DNA of 64,000 bases from Sphingomicrobium arenosum. GTDB lineage: Bacteria > Pseudomonadota > Alphaproteobacteria > Sphingomonadales > Sphingomonadaceae. The notes below the pieces were generated by a model. That model did no database searches, was not told the origin of the DNA, and worked only from the letters and a program-made list of their open reading frames with translations. The DNA lies in assembly GCF_026157085.1 (NCBI RefSeq), contig NZ_JANPVN010000001.1:1302001-1366000 (forward strand), given 5' to 3'. The position numbers and the translations under genes were made by a program. Positions 8,023-16,507 of this stretch are shown piece by piece. How positions within the stretch are numbered: position 1 is the first letter of the stretch; every line of letters starts with the position of its first letter.

Positions 8023-8937
8023 ATGAAGAAAATGCTATTGGCGGCGCTTGCTGCGACCGCCCTCTCGACGCCTGCCATGGCACGCGACGGGCAGGGATAT
8101 TTCGGGATCGAAGGTGGTGTGCTTTTTCCGCAAGAGCAGGATGGCTTACTGTTCGCGGACTTCGACGATACCGACCTGACCGACATCAGCGTGGGCAGCC
8201 CCTATGCGCTTGATTACGACATGGGCTACGATCTTGATGTCGTGCTCGGCTACGACTTCGGCATGTTTCGCCTCGAGGTCGAGGGCGGCTACAAGCACGC
8301 CCAGATCGACAATCTCTCGGGCTTCGACAGCTTCGTCAGCACCTACAACACGCAGGTAAACGACCCGCTCAACGACGAACCGGGCACCAATCTGACCGAG
8401 TCCGATTTCGACCTGTCCGACCGCGACATCAGCGTCTGGTCGGGAATGATCAACGGTCTCGTCGATTTTGGCGGTGACGACGGCATCGGTTTCTACGCCG
8501 GTGGCGGTGTCGGCTATGCCAGCGTCGACGTGCTCGACGAGGCCGAGGGCGTCTTCGCCTGGCAGCTGCTCGCCGGCGCGCGCATCCCGCTGTCGCCCTC
8601 GATCGATGCGGGCGTGAAGTATCGTTATTTCCAGACCGCCGACATCGGGGTCGCCGACGATGATTTCGTTAGCACCCCAGACGGCATCGTCTTCACAGAC
8701 TTCGAAGACAATTTCTCCTCGCACAGCGTACTGGCGAGCCTGATTGTCAACTTCGGTGGCGCCTCGGCCCCGCCGCCGCCGCCGCCGCCGCCGGCTCCAC
8801 CCGCGCCGCCGCCCCCGCCGCCCGCCGCGACCGTCACCTGTCCCAACGGCACGGTGATCCTCGCGACCGAGAGCTGCCCCTCGCCGCCCCCGCCGCCCCC
8901 ACCACCGCCGCCCGCGCCCGAACCCGAACGCGGCTGA
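8023..8937 (+). CDS. Outer-membrane beta-barrel protein with proline-rich C-terminal tail
   Basis: A 304-residue protein with a clean signal peptide (cleavage near TPAMA-RDGQG). It then has alternating-polarity beta strands typical of an 8-stranded OmpA-like/porin-family barrel, ending VLASLIVNFGG. The last about 60 residues are proline runs (DNA tract of CCG units near 8769-8826 and again near 8883-8915) around a short module with two cysteines (TCPNGT...ESCPSP). No OmpA peptidoglycan-binding domain follows, unlike many relatives with such a linker. AAAGGGA precedes the ATG and a terminator follows. Confidence 0.85.
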   Translation: MKKMLLAALAATALSTPAMARDGQGYFGIEGGVLFPQEQDGLLFADFDDTDLTDISVGSPYALDYDMGYDLDVVLGYDFGMFRLEVEGGYKHAQIDNLSGFDSFVSTYNTQVNDPLNDEPGTNLTESDFDLSDRDISVWSGMINGLVDFGGDDGIGFYAGGGVGYASVDVLDEAEGVFAWQLLAGARIPLSPSIDAGVKYRYFQTADIGVADDDFVSTPDGIVFTDFEDNFSSHSVLASLIVNFGGASAPPPPPPPPAPPAPPPPPPAATVTCPNGTVILATESCPSPPPPPPPPPPAPEPERG

Positions 8938-8971
8938 GCGACGGCGCCGGATCACGGAACCCAGAAGAGGA

Positions 8972-8997
8972 GGGTCGGTCTCCGGACCGGCCCTTTT
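8972..8997 (+). terminator. Intrinsic terminator after the outer-membrane protein gene
   Basis: GGG-t-CGGTC and GACCG-g-CCC arms around a TCCG loop, followed by TTTTATT. It overlaps the 3' end of the convergent small membrane protein gene. Confidence 0.75.
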
Positions 8998-9283
8998 ATT
9001 GTCCGATGAAATAGAGCGCGAAGAACAGCGCCGCGCTCGCGGCCGCAAACAAGGCCCGCTTCAGTGCTGCCCGCATCGCTTCGCGGCGAGCGCGCCGCCG
9101 AGCCGTCGCCGCCCGGTCGAGATAGGCCAGCGTGAACAGCGAGAAGAGCACCCCCAGCACCAGCATCCACCAGTCCGGCTCACCGCTGTTCTTCGAAACG
9201 AACAGTGCGCCGACCAGCGCGAGCGGCACCGCCCAGCAGCCGATCGGCATGATCGGTAGGTCGGAGGGCGCGGGCCGGGCCAT
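8996..9283 (-). CDS. Small membrane protein of unknown function
   Basis: A 95-residue protein with three hydrophobic segments (about 12-30, 37-55 and 76-93) and a basic arginine-rich loop (about 57-72). No family recognised. Its ATG overlaps the stop codon of the oxidoreductase upstream (TGATG), so it is very likely translated from the same mRNA. It ends against the terminator of the convergent outer-membrane protein gene. Confidence 0.7.
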   Translation of the reverse strand: MARPAPSDLPIMPIGCWAVPLALVGALFVSKNSGEPDWWMLVLGVLFSLFTLAYLDRAATARRRARREAMRAALKRALFAAASAALFFALYFIGQ

Positions 9284-10281
9284 CAGTCCATCGTCACCAC
9301 GAGCTTGCCGGTGACCTTGCGCGTCGCCAGCGCGGCGATCGCCTCCCCGCCCTTCTCGAGCGGATAGGTGCCGGTCACCTTGGGCGCGATCTTGCCCTCG
9401 CCGAGCAGCGCGAACAGCTCCCTCACCTGGCCTGCATAGGCCTTGGGATCGCGCATCGCGAAAGCGCCCCAGAACACCCCGCTGACCTCGGCCTCCTTGA
9501 GGAGCGCGAGGTTGAGCGGCAGCTTGGGAATGCCTGCCGGGAAGCCCACCACCAGATAGCGCCCTTGCCAGCCGAGGCTGCGCAGCGCGGGTTCGGCATA
9601 ATCGCCGCCGACGGGGTCGAGGATGATGTCGAACCCCTCGCCGCTGGCCGCCGCCTTGAACTGGCCCGCCAGCGCCTTGGAGCCGTGCTTGTCGAGGGCG
9701 CCGCGCGGGTAGATGACGCAATCATCCGCTCCCGCTTCGCCCGCAACCCTTGCCTTGTCGGCGCTCGACACGGCGGCGACGACGCGCGCGCCATAGGCCT
9801 GGGCAAGTTCGATCGCGGCGAGGCCCACGCCACCTGCCGCGCCCAGCACGAGCACCTCCTGCCCCACCGCGATGCGCCCGCGATCCTTCAGGGCGTGGAT
9901 CGCCGTCGCATAGGTCAGGAGAAGCGAAGCGCCCATGCTAAAACTCACGCCCTCGGGCAGCGGGATCGCCGCCTTGGCGTTGACCACCAGCCGTTCCGAC
10001 AGGCCGCCGAAGCCCGGCACCGCGATCACGCGGTCGCCGACCGACAGGCCCGTCACGCCATCGCCCAGCTTGTCGACGACCCCCGACACCTCGCCGCCCG
10101 GCGCGAAGGGGCGCGGCGGTTTCATCTGGTAGAGGTCCTGGATGATGAGCAGGTCGGGATAGTTGATCGCCGCCGCCTTGACCGCGATCCGCACCTCGCC
10201 TGGGCCAGGTTCCGGCGCCTCGACCTCGTCGAGCGTCAACGTCTCGGGCCCACCGGCCTCATGGCTACGTAGCGCTCGCAT
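9283..10281 (-). CDS. Zinc-independent NADPH:quinone oxidoreductase family protein (MDR superfamily)
   Basis: A 332-residue medium-chain dehydrogenase/reductase. The N-terminal GroES-like domain contains AAAINYPDLLIIQDLYQ; the Rossmann fold has VLVLGAAGGVGLAAIELAQ, with the AAGGVG nucleotide-binding loop and a following S-x-x-K for NADPH. Zinc ligands are absent, as in the Qor/acryloyl-CoA-reductase-like subgroup. The ATG 12 codons into the longest frame is chosen because GGAG lies just upstream. It follows the scoAB cluster and a lipoprotein gene with close spacing, so probably co-transcribed. Confidence 0.88.
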   Translation of the reverse strand: MRALRSHEAGGPETLTLDEVEAPEPGPGEVRIAVKAAAINYPDLLIIQDLYQMKPPRPFAPGGEVSGVVDKLGDGVTGLSVGDRVIAVPGFGGLSERLVVNAKAAIPLPEGVSFSMGASLLLTYATAIHALKDRGRIAVGQEVLVLGAAGGVGLAAIELAQAYGARVVAAVSSADKARVAGEAGADDCVIYPRGALDKHGSKALAGQFKAAASGEGFDIILDPVGGDYAEPALRSLGWQGRYLVVGFPAGIPKLPLNLALLKEAEVSGVFWGAFAMRDPKAYAGQVRELFALLGEGKIAPKVTGTYPLEKGGEAIAALATRKVTGKLVVTMD

Positions 10282-10291
10282 CCTTATCTCC

Positions 10292-10579
10292 TCAATCCAG
10301 CCCACGCGCGCGGGCATCCTCGACCACCTGCGCGGCCGTCATTCCATCGAAGGTGCGCCGCTTGAACGCGTCTACGTCGCGCTCGCGATTGGAGCGCGCG
10401 CCCACCGTGTTGATCGCGCGGTCGAAGATCAGTCGGTCATCGAGCGGCAATTGCGCTCGCGCCGCCGAGGCCGAGGCCACGAAGGCCGCCTCGCTCGACC
10501 CGTCGATGGCCACCGGCTCGGGCTCCTCGCACCCGGCCAACGCCAGTGCGAGGAGCCCGCCAAGATAGCCAAGCCTCAA
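10292..10579 (-). CDS. Small lipoprotein, DUF6694-like
   Basis: A 95-residue protein with a lipoprotein signal (LALALAGC, acylated Cys about residue 17) and a short mature region reading IDGSSEAAFVASASAARAQL, which resembles the DUF6694 lipoprotein pattern. It starts with TTG overlapping the stop codon of scoB (TTGA), so translation is probably coupled. It ends 10 bases before the oxidoreductase start. Function unknown. Confidence 0.75.
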   Translation of the reverse strand: MRLGYLGGLLALALAGCEEPEPVAIDGSSEAAFVASASAARAQLPLDDRLIFDRAINTVGARSNRERDVDAFKRRTFDGMTAAQVVEDARARGLD

Positions 10580-11217
10580 AGCGCGACCTCGTAAGCCGCC
10601 GTCGTCTTGGCCGCGATCTCGTCCACGGTCACGTCGGGTGCCAGCTCGATCAGCTCGAACTTGCTGTCATGATCCTTGCGCCGGAACACGCCCAGATCGG
10701 TGATGATCATGTCGACGACATTCTGCCCCGTGAGTGGCAGGTCGCAAGCGGGCTTGAACTTCGCATCGCCGTTCTTCGAGACATGCTCCATCACGACGAT
10801 AATCTTCTTGACGCCCGCGACGAGGTCCATCGCCCCGCCCATGCCCTTGATCATCTTGCCGGGGATCATCCAGTTGGCGATGTCGCCCTTCTCGCTGACT
10901 TCCATCGCGCCCAGCACGGTCAGGTCGATATGCCCGCCGCGGATCATCGCGAAGCTCTGCGCGCTGTCGAAATAGCTCGACTGCGCCAGCTCACTGATCG
11001 TCTGCTTCCCCGCGTTGATGAGATCGGCGTCGACCTCGTCGGGATAGGGGAAAGGCCCGATGCCGAGCATCCCGTTCTCCGACTGCAGCGTCACCGTCTT
11101 CCCCTCGGGGATATAGTTGGCGACCAGCGTCGGGATGCCGATGCCGAGATTGACGAAATAGCCGTCTTCCAATTCCTGCGCGGCCCGCGCCGCCATCTGA
11201 TTGCGATCCCAGGGCAT
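10576..11217 (-). CDS. scoB: 3-oxoacid CoA-transferase subunit B
   Basis: A 213-residue CoA-transferase family I beta subunit. The SENGMLG motif carries the catalytic glutamate that forms the acyl-CoA/glutamyl-CoA intermediate, and GIGIPTLVANYIPEG precedes it. With ScoA it transfers CoA between succinyl-CoA and acetoacetate or a related 3-oxoacid. The start abuts the stop of the unknown gene upstream, which separates it from scoA. Confidence 0.95.
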   Translation of the reverse strand: MPWDRNQMAARAAQELEDGYFVNLGIGIPTLVANYIPEGKTVTLQSENGMLGIGPFPYPDEVDADLINAGKQTISELAQSSYFDSAQSFAMIRGGHIDLTVLGAMEVSEKGDIANWMIPGKMIKGMGGAMDLVAGVKKIIVVMEHVSKNGDAKFKPACDLPLTGQNVVDMIITDLGVFRRKDHDSKFELIELAPDVTVDEIAAKTTAAYEVAL

Positions 11218-11793
11218 TTAACGCTCCCCTTGTTGCTGAGTGGCGTCGTCCTCAAGCGAGGCGACGAGTTCGTCGGGCAGTCCGTGCTTGTGACCGCTCT
11301 GCATGCTCAATTGCTGGATCACCCAATGGCTTCCATCGGGACTGATCAGCTGGAAATGCGACAGGATGCGCCGCGGGGTCATGGCGCCCTCGATCGCGGT
11401 CACCGACCCGACCCAGACCGAGGCGACATTGCCATGACGCTCGATCTTCATCGGCGACAGCCGTGTCTCGTTCAGTCGCAGATAATTCAGATAGCCATGA
11501 CCCTCGTCGAGCTGGTCGACCTTATAGGCGAAGCTGCCATTATATTCGAACGACAAGAGCCGCGCCGACGGCGTGAACAGGCGGCGCAAGGCGCTCTTGT
11601 CGAACAGACCTTGCGGCTCCGCCTTCACCACCTCGAAAAATCGCTCGACCACCCCTTCCACCTCACGGCGCTCGACGCAGATTCGAAAGGCCTCGTCACT
11701 TGCAGGGTCATCGGGCACGCCCTCGATCGCCCAGCATTCGGCCAGGTCGATCGGCTGCGCGGCCGACAGCATGATGGCGGCGAGAAAGCTCAC
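11218..11793 (-). CDS. Hypothetical protein lying between scoA and scoB
   Basis: A 191-residue protein with a weak N-terminal hydrophobic stretch (SFLAAIMLSAAQ) that could be a signal peptide. Two cysteines sit near residues 20 and 39. The fold looks mixed alpha/beta, with late strands such as SHFQLISPDGSHWVIQQLSM, and an NTF2/SnoaL-like or exported-domain architecture is possible but unproven. It overlaps the scoA stop by four bases (ATGA) and abuts scoB, so it is embedded in the operon. No function is assigned. Confidence 0.7.
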   Translation of the reverse strand: MSFLAAIMLSAAQPIDLAECWAIEGVPDDPASDEAFRICVERREVEGVVERFFEVVKAEPQGLFDKSALRRLFTPSARLLSFEYNGSFAYKVDQLDEGHGYLNYLRLNETRLSPMKIERHGNVASVWVGSVTAIEGAMTPRRILSHFQLISPDGSHWVIQQLSMQSGHKHGLPDELVASLEDDATQQQGER

Positions 11794-12497
11794 GCTTCCT
11801 CCCGCTCGCGCGTGGTCACGAATTCGATCTTCTTGTCATAAGGCGCGCCATTGACGAGCCGATTTACATAGACGGCGGGCAAATGGATGCAGTCGGGATC
11901 GAGGCTGCCGACCGGCACGATCTCCTCGACCTCGGCGACGCAGATCTTGCCGCAGGTCGCGGCGGGCAGGTTGAAGTTGCGCGCCGTCTTGCGGAACATG
12001 AGATTGCCCGCTTCGTCCGCTTTCCAGCCCTTGACGATCGACAGGTCGGCGAAAATGCCGCGCTCGAGGATATAGTCCTGACCGTCGAAAATCTTCACTT
12101 CCTTGCCCTCGGCCACCACCGTGCCGACGCCGGTCTTGGTATAGAAGCCCGGGATGCCCGCACCGCCCGCGCGCATGCGCTCGGCCAGCGTGCCCTGCGG
12201 ACAGAACTCCACTTCCAGCTCGCCCGCCAGATATTGTCGCTCGAATTCCTTATTCTCGCCGACATAGGACGAGATCATCTTCTTCACCTGCCGCGTGCGC
12301 AGCAGCTTGCCGATTCCCTCATTGTCGATTCCCGCATTGTTGGAGGCGAAGGTGAGATCCTTCACCCCGGCATCGCGGATGGCATCCAACAGCCGCTCGG
12401 GGATGCCGCACAGGCCAAAACCGCCCGCCGCGATCAGCATGCCGTCCTGCAAAAGCCCGTCGAGCGCGTCCGCCGCGCTGTCGTAGATCTTCTTCAT
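11790..12497 (-). CDS. scoA: 3-oxoacid CoA-transferase subunit A
   Basis: A 235-residue CoA-transferase family I alpha subunit, with AAGGFGLCGIPERLLDAI, SNNAGIDNEGIGKLL and FCPQGTLAERMRAGGAGIPGF as the recognisable family segments. It partners ScoB in ketone-body/3-oxoacid activation. It is the first gene of a minus-strand unit running scoA, unknown gene, scoB, lipoprotein, oxidoreductase, small membrane protein. Confidence 0.95.
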   Translation of the reverse strand: MKKIYDSAADALDGLLQDGMLIAAGGFGLCGIPERLLDAIRDAGVKDLTFASNNAGIDNEGIGKLLRTRQVKKMISSYVGENKEFERQYLAGELEVEFCPQGTLAERMRAGGAGIPGFYTKTGVGTVVAEGKEVKIFDGQDYILERGIFADLSIVKGWKADEAGNLMFRKTARNFNLPAATCGKICVAEVEEIVPVGSLDPDCIHLPAVYVNRLVNGAPYDKKIEFVTTREREEA

Positions 12498-12576
12498 ACA
12501 CTCTCCTGTCGTGCCTTCGACCTAAGCCCTTCGCTGCGACGCCGCAACCGGCTTCGCCGATGATGCAGGGGCAAGC

Positions 12577-12606
12577 TTGACAACATAATCGTTCGTTATG
12601 TAATAC
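12577..12606 (+). promoter_or_regulatory. Promoter with a dyad in its spacer, upstream of the XRE gene
   Basis: TTGACA (12577-12582), an 18-base spacer and TAATAC (12601-12606) form a good sigma-70-type promoter reading toward the XRE gene. The spacer holds a perfect ACATAA/TTATGT inverted repeat (12583-12588 and 12596-12601). A repressor bound there would block RNA polymerase, so autoregulation by the XRE protein is a reasonable inference. Confidence 0.55.
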
Positions 12607-12641
12607 CAACAAATCGCTTTCAGTTGAAACGAATCACACGA

Positions 12642-12890
12642 ATGTACAATCGCATTGCCCTCCTGCGCACCGAACGCGGTGAATCGCGCCGTGATCTGGC
12701 GGAGGCAGTGGGGGTGAATCCGCAGACGATCGGCTTCCTCGAGCGCGGCGATTACAAGCCCAGTCTCGAACTGGCCCTGAAGCTCGCCGAGCATTTCGCC
12801 GTGCCCGTCGAGGCGATCTTCTCGCTCGCCCCCTTCCCCTCGGTCAGCGAAATGCTCGCCGCCAACGCCTTTCGGAAAGACGCCGACTGA
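12642..12890 (+). CDS. Small XRE-family transcriptional regulator
   Basis: An 82-residue protein that is almost entirely one HTH_3 domain. It carries NRIALLRTERGESRRDLAEAVGV, the recognition helix NPQTIGFLERG and DYKPSLELALKLAEHF, ending in the EAIFSL found in this compact class. An ATG is preferred to an in-frame TTG six codons upstream. The stop overlaps the start of the membrane protein gene (TGATG). Such pairs of a compact XRE protein plus a small membrane protein are common; target unknown. Confidence 0.9.
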   Translation: MYNRIALLRTERGESRRDLAEAVGVNPQTIGFLERGDYKPSLELALKLAEHFAVPVEAIFSLAPFPSVSEMLAANAFRKDAD

Positions 12891-13357
12891 TGTCCCGCGC
12901 TCCCAATATGATCCGCCCCTCGCGCGCTCGCTGGCTGCTGCTCTTCAGCCTCCTCGCCTATCCGCTCGGCTGCCTGCTCCACCTTGGCGTCGACGGCGCG
13001 CCGCTGTCGGTGCTCGGCCTCATTCTCATCATCCTCTCGATCCTCGCGCTCGTCCCCATTGCGCGCAGTCGCCTCCAGTCGATCGTCATGCGCGGCCGCC
13101 GCCAGCTTGACGAATTCGAAGTCGCGCAGCGCCTGCGCGCCCTGTCGAGCGCCTATTTTCTCCTCGCCGCCATCATCGTCCTCGCTCTCGCTTATGCCCG
13201 CCACGCCGACCAGTTCGGCCTGTGGGTGCCGCGCGGCGAGGATGAATGGACCGCGCTCTTCTACGGCGCGGTGCTCTACGCCTTCTTCCTGCCCACCACG
13301 CTCCTCGCTTTCTCGCAGCGCGACCCGCTGGGCGATGAGGGGGACGAGCGCGCCTGA
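12890..13357 (+). CDS. Membrane protein paired with the XRE regulator
   Basis: A 155-residue protein with about four hydrophobic segments (about 16-34, 39-57, 89-105 and 125-142) and charged loops. No family is certain; it resembles the small multi-pass proteins often encoded directly after compact XRE regulators. The start overlaps the XRE stop, so the two are translationally coupled. The ABC transporter genes begin 43 bases downstream and may belong to the same unit. Confidence 0.8.
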   Translation: MSRAPNMIRPSRARWLLLFSLLAYPLGCLLHLGVDGAPLSVLGLILIILSILALVPIARSRLQSIVMRGRRQLDEFEVAQRLRALSSAYFLLAAIIVLALAYARHADQFGLWVPRGEDEWTALFYGAVLYAFFLPTTLLAFSQRDPLGDEGDERA

Positions 13358-13400
13358 CCCGATGCCCCACCCCCAACCTTCCTGACCCTTTGGAGTAGCT

Positions 13401-14333
13401 ATGTCCGTTCTATCAATGCACGGCGTGACCAAGCGCTTTGGCGACATCACCGCCGTCGACGCGCTCGACATGCATGTTGAACCCGGCGAAATCTTCGGCT
13501 TCCTCGGCGGCAATGGTGCCGGCAAGACCACCAGCCTGCGCATGATCCTCGACATCATCCGCCCCACCGAGGGCCGGATCGAGGTGCTGGGCGCCGCGCC
13601 CGGACAGGAACGCGCCGACCGCATCGGCTTCCTGCCCGAGGAACGCGGCCTCTACCCCAACATGAAGGCGATCGAGACCATCGTCTATTTCGGCGAACTG
13701 AAGGGCATGAGCCCCAAGGCTGCGCGGACCGAAGGCATGGCACTGCTCGAGCGCTTCGACCTTGCCGACCGCGCCGCCAGCCCCATCTCCGACATGTCCA
13801 AGGGCATGGCGCAGAAGGTCCAGCTCGCCACCGCGCTCGTCAACAGCCCCGAACTGCTCATCCTCGATGAACCCTTTTCGGGCCTCGACCCCGTCAACCA
13901 GCAGCTGCTCGAAGGCGAGATCCAGCGCGCGGCGCAGCGCGGCGCGGCGGTCGTCTTCTCGACCCACATCATGCAGCATGCCGAACGGCTGTGCGACCGC
14001 CTCCTCATCCTCAGGAAAGGCGTGAAGAAATTCGAAGGCGACCTCGCCGCCGCGCAAGGGCTCGTACCCCCCACGGTGCGCCTCACCACCAGCGCCGATC
14101 TCAGCGCCCATGCCGGTATCGCCGCCCTGCGCCGCCAGGACAGCGACGGCGACTGGACCCATTATGAAATCGACCTCGCCGACGGACTCGAACCGGCCAT
14201 GCTGCTCGAACAGTTCACCCGCGACGGCGTACCGCTGCGCCGTTTCGAAGCGCGCCACGCCGCGCTCCACGATATTTTCGTCCACCTCGTCGGCTCCGCG
14301 CCCGATGCCCTGCCGCAGGGAGAAGCCCAGTGA
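13401..14333 (+). CDS. ABC-2 type transporter ATP-binding protein
   Basis: A 310-residue ATPase with Walker A (GGNGAGKTT), an LSGG-like signature replaced by ISDMSKGMAQKVQLA, Walker B (ELLILDEPFSGLDP) and the H-loop (FSTHIMQHAERL). A C-terminal DUF4162-type extension follows, as in NatA/BcrA-like exporters. It energises the permease encoded next. Their coding regions overlap by four bases (GTGA). Confidence 0.94.
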   Translation: MSVLSMHGVTKRFGDITAVDALDMHVEPGEIFGFLGGNGAGKTTSLRMILDIIRPTEGRIEVLGAAPGQERADRIGFLPEERGLYPNMKAIETIVYFGELKGMSPKAARTEGMALLERFDLADRAASPISDMSKGMAQKVQLATALVNSPELLILDEPFSGLDPVNQQLLEGEIQRAAQRGAAVVFSTHIMQHAERLCDRLLILRKGVKKFEGDLAAAQGLVPPTVRLTTSADLSAHAGIAALRRQDSDGDWTHYEIDLADGLEPAMLLEQFTRDGVPLRRFEARHAALHDIFVHLVGSAPDALPQGEAQ

Positions 14334-15814
14334 ACAAGATCTTCCTCGTCGCCCGCCGCGAATTTCGCCACATCGCCTCGATGCGCAGCTTCTGGGTGTC
14401 GATGCTCATCCTGCCCGCCGCGCTCGCGCTGGCGCCGCTGTTCCAGAAATTCCTGACCGATGACGACCCCAACCGCATCGCGCTCGTCGACCGTGACGCC
14501 AGCAATGCGGGCGAGGCCATCGCCCAGCGGATCGAAGGCGAAAACGCCCTCGACGAACTCGTCGCTCTGTCACGCTACGTGCGTCGCTACGAACTCGAGG
14601 CCGCCGATCCGGGCGCGCCTTGGGCGGTTCACGACCGCGCGCTAACCCCAGCCGACGTCGCCGCTTATCGCGCCGCCGGCGGGCTCGACCCCGCGCTCGA
14701 GAAGATCGACGCCATCCGATCCGATGACGTCCGCGACTTCGAGGCCCCCAGCGCCGATTACGAACTGGTCGAGGTGCCCGGCACCATCGCCGACCTCGAC
14801 GCCGCCGCCATCGAGGAACAGCGCGACACGCTGTTCGAAGGCGAAGGCGACAAGGCGCTCGACGAACTCATCCTCATCGAGACCAGCCCCGAGGGCATGC
14901 CGCTGGTGCAGGTCTTCTCGAAGGACCGCCCGCGCTCGGCGCTGCTCAATATCATCCGCGAGGAGAGCGCCCGCGCCATGCGCACCGCCGCGCTCGAGGC
15001 GCGCGGTGTCGCGCCTGCCGACAGCGCCGCTATCGAAGGCCTCGTCCCGCCGATAATGATCTCCACGCCCGCCCCCGGCGGCGGTGCGCGCGAGAGCCAT
15101 GTGATCCGCTCGATCCTGCCCTTGGCGCTCGCCTACATGCTCCTCATGAGCCTGCTGCTTTCGGGCAATTGGGCGGTGCAGGGCGCGGTCGAGGAACGCG
15201 GCTCCAAGCTGGTCGAGAGCGTCATCGCCTGCGTGCGCCCGCGCGACCTCATGCTCGGCAAGCTGCTCGGCACCGCCGCCATCGGCCTGTCGATGATCCT
15301 CGTCTGGGTCCTCTGCGCGGTCGCCGCCGCACTCTTCACCAAGGGCGTGGTGTCCGAATTCCTGCGCCCGGCATTGGACAGCATCTCCTCGCCCGGCATC
15401 ATCATCGCGATCATCTATTTCTTCGTGATGGGCTACATCATGCTGGCGACGATCTTCCTCGCCATCGGCGTGTTGTCGGACAATATGAACGAGGCGCAGG
15501 GCTTCATCATGCCAATCATGATGATCATCCTCCTGCCGGTCATGTACCTCCTCCAGGCGATCGTGCAGGACGCGGTCGGCGTCGCTCTTCAGGTCATGAC
15601 CTGGTTCCCGCCGATCACCCCCTTCGCCGTCCTCGCGCGATTGGGTGCCGGGATCGAGACGTGGGAGCTGATCGGCACCGCCATCCTGCTCGCCGCCTTC
15701 ACCTGGCTCCTGCTCTGGCTCAACGGCCGCCTGTTCCAGGCGAGCCTCCTGAAAAGCGGCCAGAAGAGCGGGCTAGCCCAGCTCGTCGACCGCTTTCGGG
15801 TCGCCCGCGACTAG
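14330..15814 (+). CDS. ABC-2 type transporter permease (NatB-like)
   Basis: A 494-residue permease with one N-terminal membrane helix (about 20-40), a large extracytoplasmic domain (about 45-255) and a cluster of about five to six C-terminal helices containing GNWAVQGAVEERGSKLVESV. This fits the ABC2_membrane_3/NatB layout. With the preceding ATPase it probably exports ions or small molecules; the substrate is not evident. A GTG start overlaps the ATPase stop, and a bidirectional terminator follows. Confidence 0.92.
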   Translation: MNKIFLVARREFRHIASMRSFWVSMLILPAALALAPLFQKFLTDDDPNRIALVDRDASNAGEAIAQRIEGENALDELVALSRYVRRYELEAADPGAPWAVHDRALTPADVAAYRAAGGLDPALEKIDAIRSDDVRDFEAPSADYELVEVPGTIADLDAAAIEEQRDTLFEGEGDKALDELILIETSPEGMPLVQVFSKDRPRSALLNIIREESARAMRTAALEARGVAPADSAAIEGLVPPIMISTPAPGGGARESHVIRSILPLALAYMLLMSLLLSGNWAVQGAVEERGSKLVESVIACVRPRDLMLGKLLGTAAIGLSMILVWVLCAVAAALFTKGVVSEFLRPALDSISSPGIIIAIIYFFVMGYIMLATIFLAIGVLSDNMNEAQGFIMPIMMIILLPVMYLLQAIVQDAVGVALQVMTWFPPITPFAVLARLGAGIETWELIGTAILLAAFTWLLLWLNGRLFQASLLKSGQKSGLAQLVDRFRVARD

Positions 15815-15827
15815 GCGTGATGTCCGC

Positions 15828-15872
15828 CGATAAAGAAGGCCCGCTCCGGCATCCCCGGGGCGGGCCTTTATC
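15828..15872. terminator. Bidirectional terminator between convergent genes
   Basis: GATAAAG..AAGGCCCGC pairs with GCGGGCCTTTATC apart from a three-base bulge, with further pairing inside (TCC/GGG). T-rich on the plus strand and on the complementary side. It serves the permease gene and the convergent lipoprotein gene. Confidence 0.8.
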
Positions 15873-15899
15873 ATGCAGCGATTCTTCCTCGAGCACCGT

Positions 15900-16427
15900 T
15901 CAGCGCACCGCCCGCCCGCTGCCCTCGGCGATCAGCACCTCGCCCGGATCGTCGCGCCACCACACCGCCGGCGGAACCGTGGGATTGGAAGGATAGCCTT
16001 CCGGTGCGGGATAGAGCGCCATGATACGTTCTTGCATCCCGCCCCCCGCAACCGTCACGCCGATCACCACCTCTCCGTCCCACTCGTCGGAAAGATAGAC
16101 GGGTAGTTCCACCGGGCCGATCACCTGCCCGCGCTGCCAGCGCCCGTCGCGCCATTCCATGATCGTCAGCGCGCATCCCCCGGTGCCGCACAAGGAGGGG
16201 TCACGAACATAGACCAGCCTCTCGCTCGTCCCGTCGCCGTCGAGGTCGACGCTCGCCTCGAAGGCGCGGGCCTGGTCCGACAACGGCCCCTGCTCCGCCT
16301 CGATCTGTGCCACCAGCACCTCTACCGGTCCGAGCGACGCCCCCTCGCCCACGCCGACACCCATCCCAGCGCAGCCCGCGAGCCATCCCGCACCGCCGAT
16401 CATCATTGCCCGTGTCATCCACCGCAT
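15900..16427 (-). CDS. Hypothetical lipoprotein
   Basis: A 175-residue protein with a lipoprotein signal (GGAGWLAGC, acylated Cys about residue 19). The mature part includes VDLDGDGTSERLVYVRD, a calcium-binding or FG-GAP-like DxDxDG loop, then TGGCALTIMEWRDGRWQ, and ends in a short region containing PAPEGYPSNP. The DxDG motif suggests a small beta-propeller-like or exported binding protein; no function assigned. It is monocistronic, convergent with the ABC permease. Confidence 0.72.
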   Translation of the reverse strand: MRWMTRAMMIGGAGWLAGCAGMGVGVGEGASLGPVEVLVAQIEAEQGPLSDQARAFEASVDLDGDGTSERLVYVRDPSLCGTGGCALTIMEWRDGRWQRGQVIGPVELPVYLSDEWDGEVVIGVTVAGGGMQERIMALYPAPEGYPSNPTVPPAVWWRDDPGEVLIAEGSGRAVR

Positions 16428-16452
16428 CGGTCCTGCTCCTCCTCAACCCACG

Positions 16453-16492
16453 AAAAAGGGGCGCCGCTCGTTTGAGCGACGCCCCCCTTTTT
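16453..16492 (-). terminator. Terminator after the SCP2-domain gene
   Basis: AAAAAGGGGCG-c-CGCTC and GAGCG-a-CGCCCC arms around a GTTT loop, with T/A runs on both sides; in minus-strand orientation it follows the SCP2 gene. Confidence 0.85.
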
Positions 16493-16507
16493 ATCGTCTC
16501 ACCGCAA

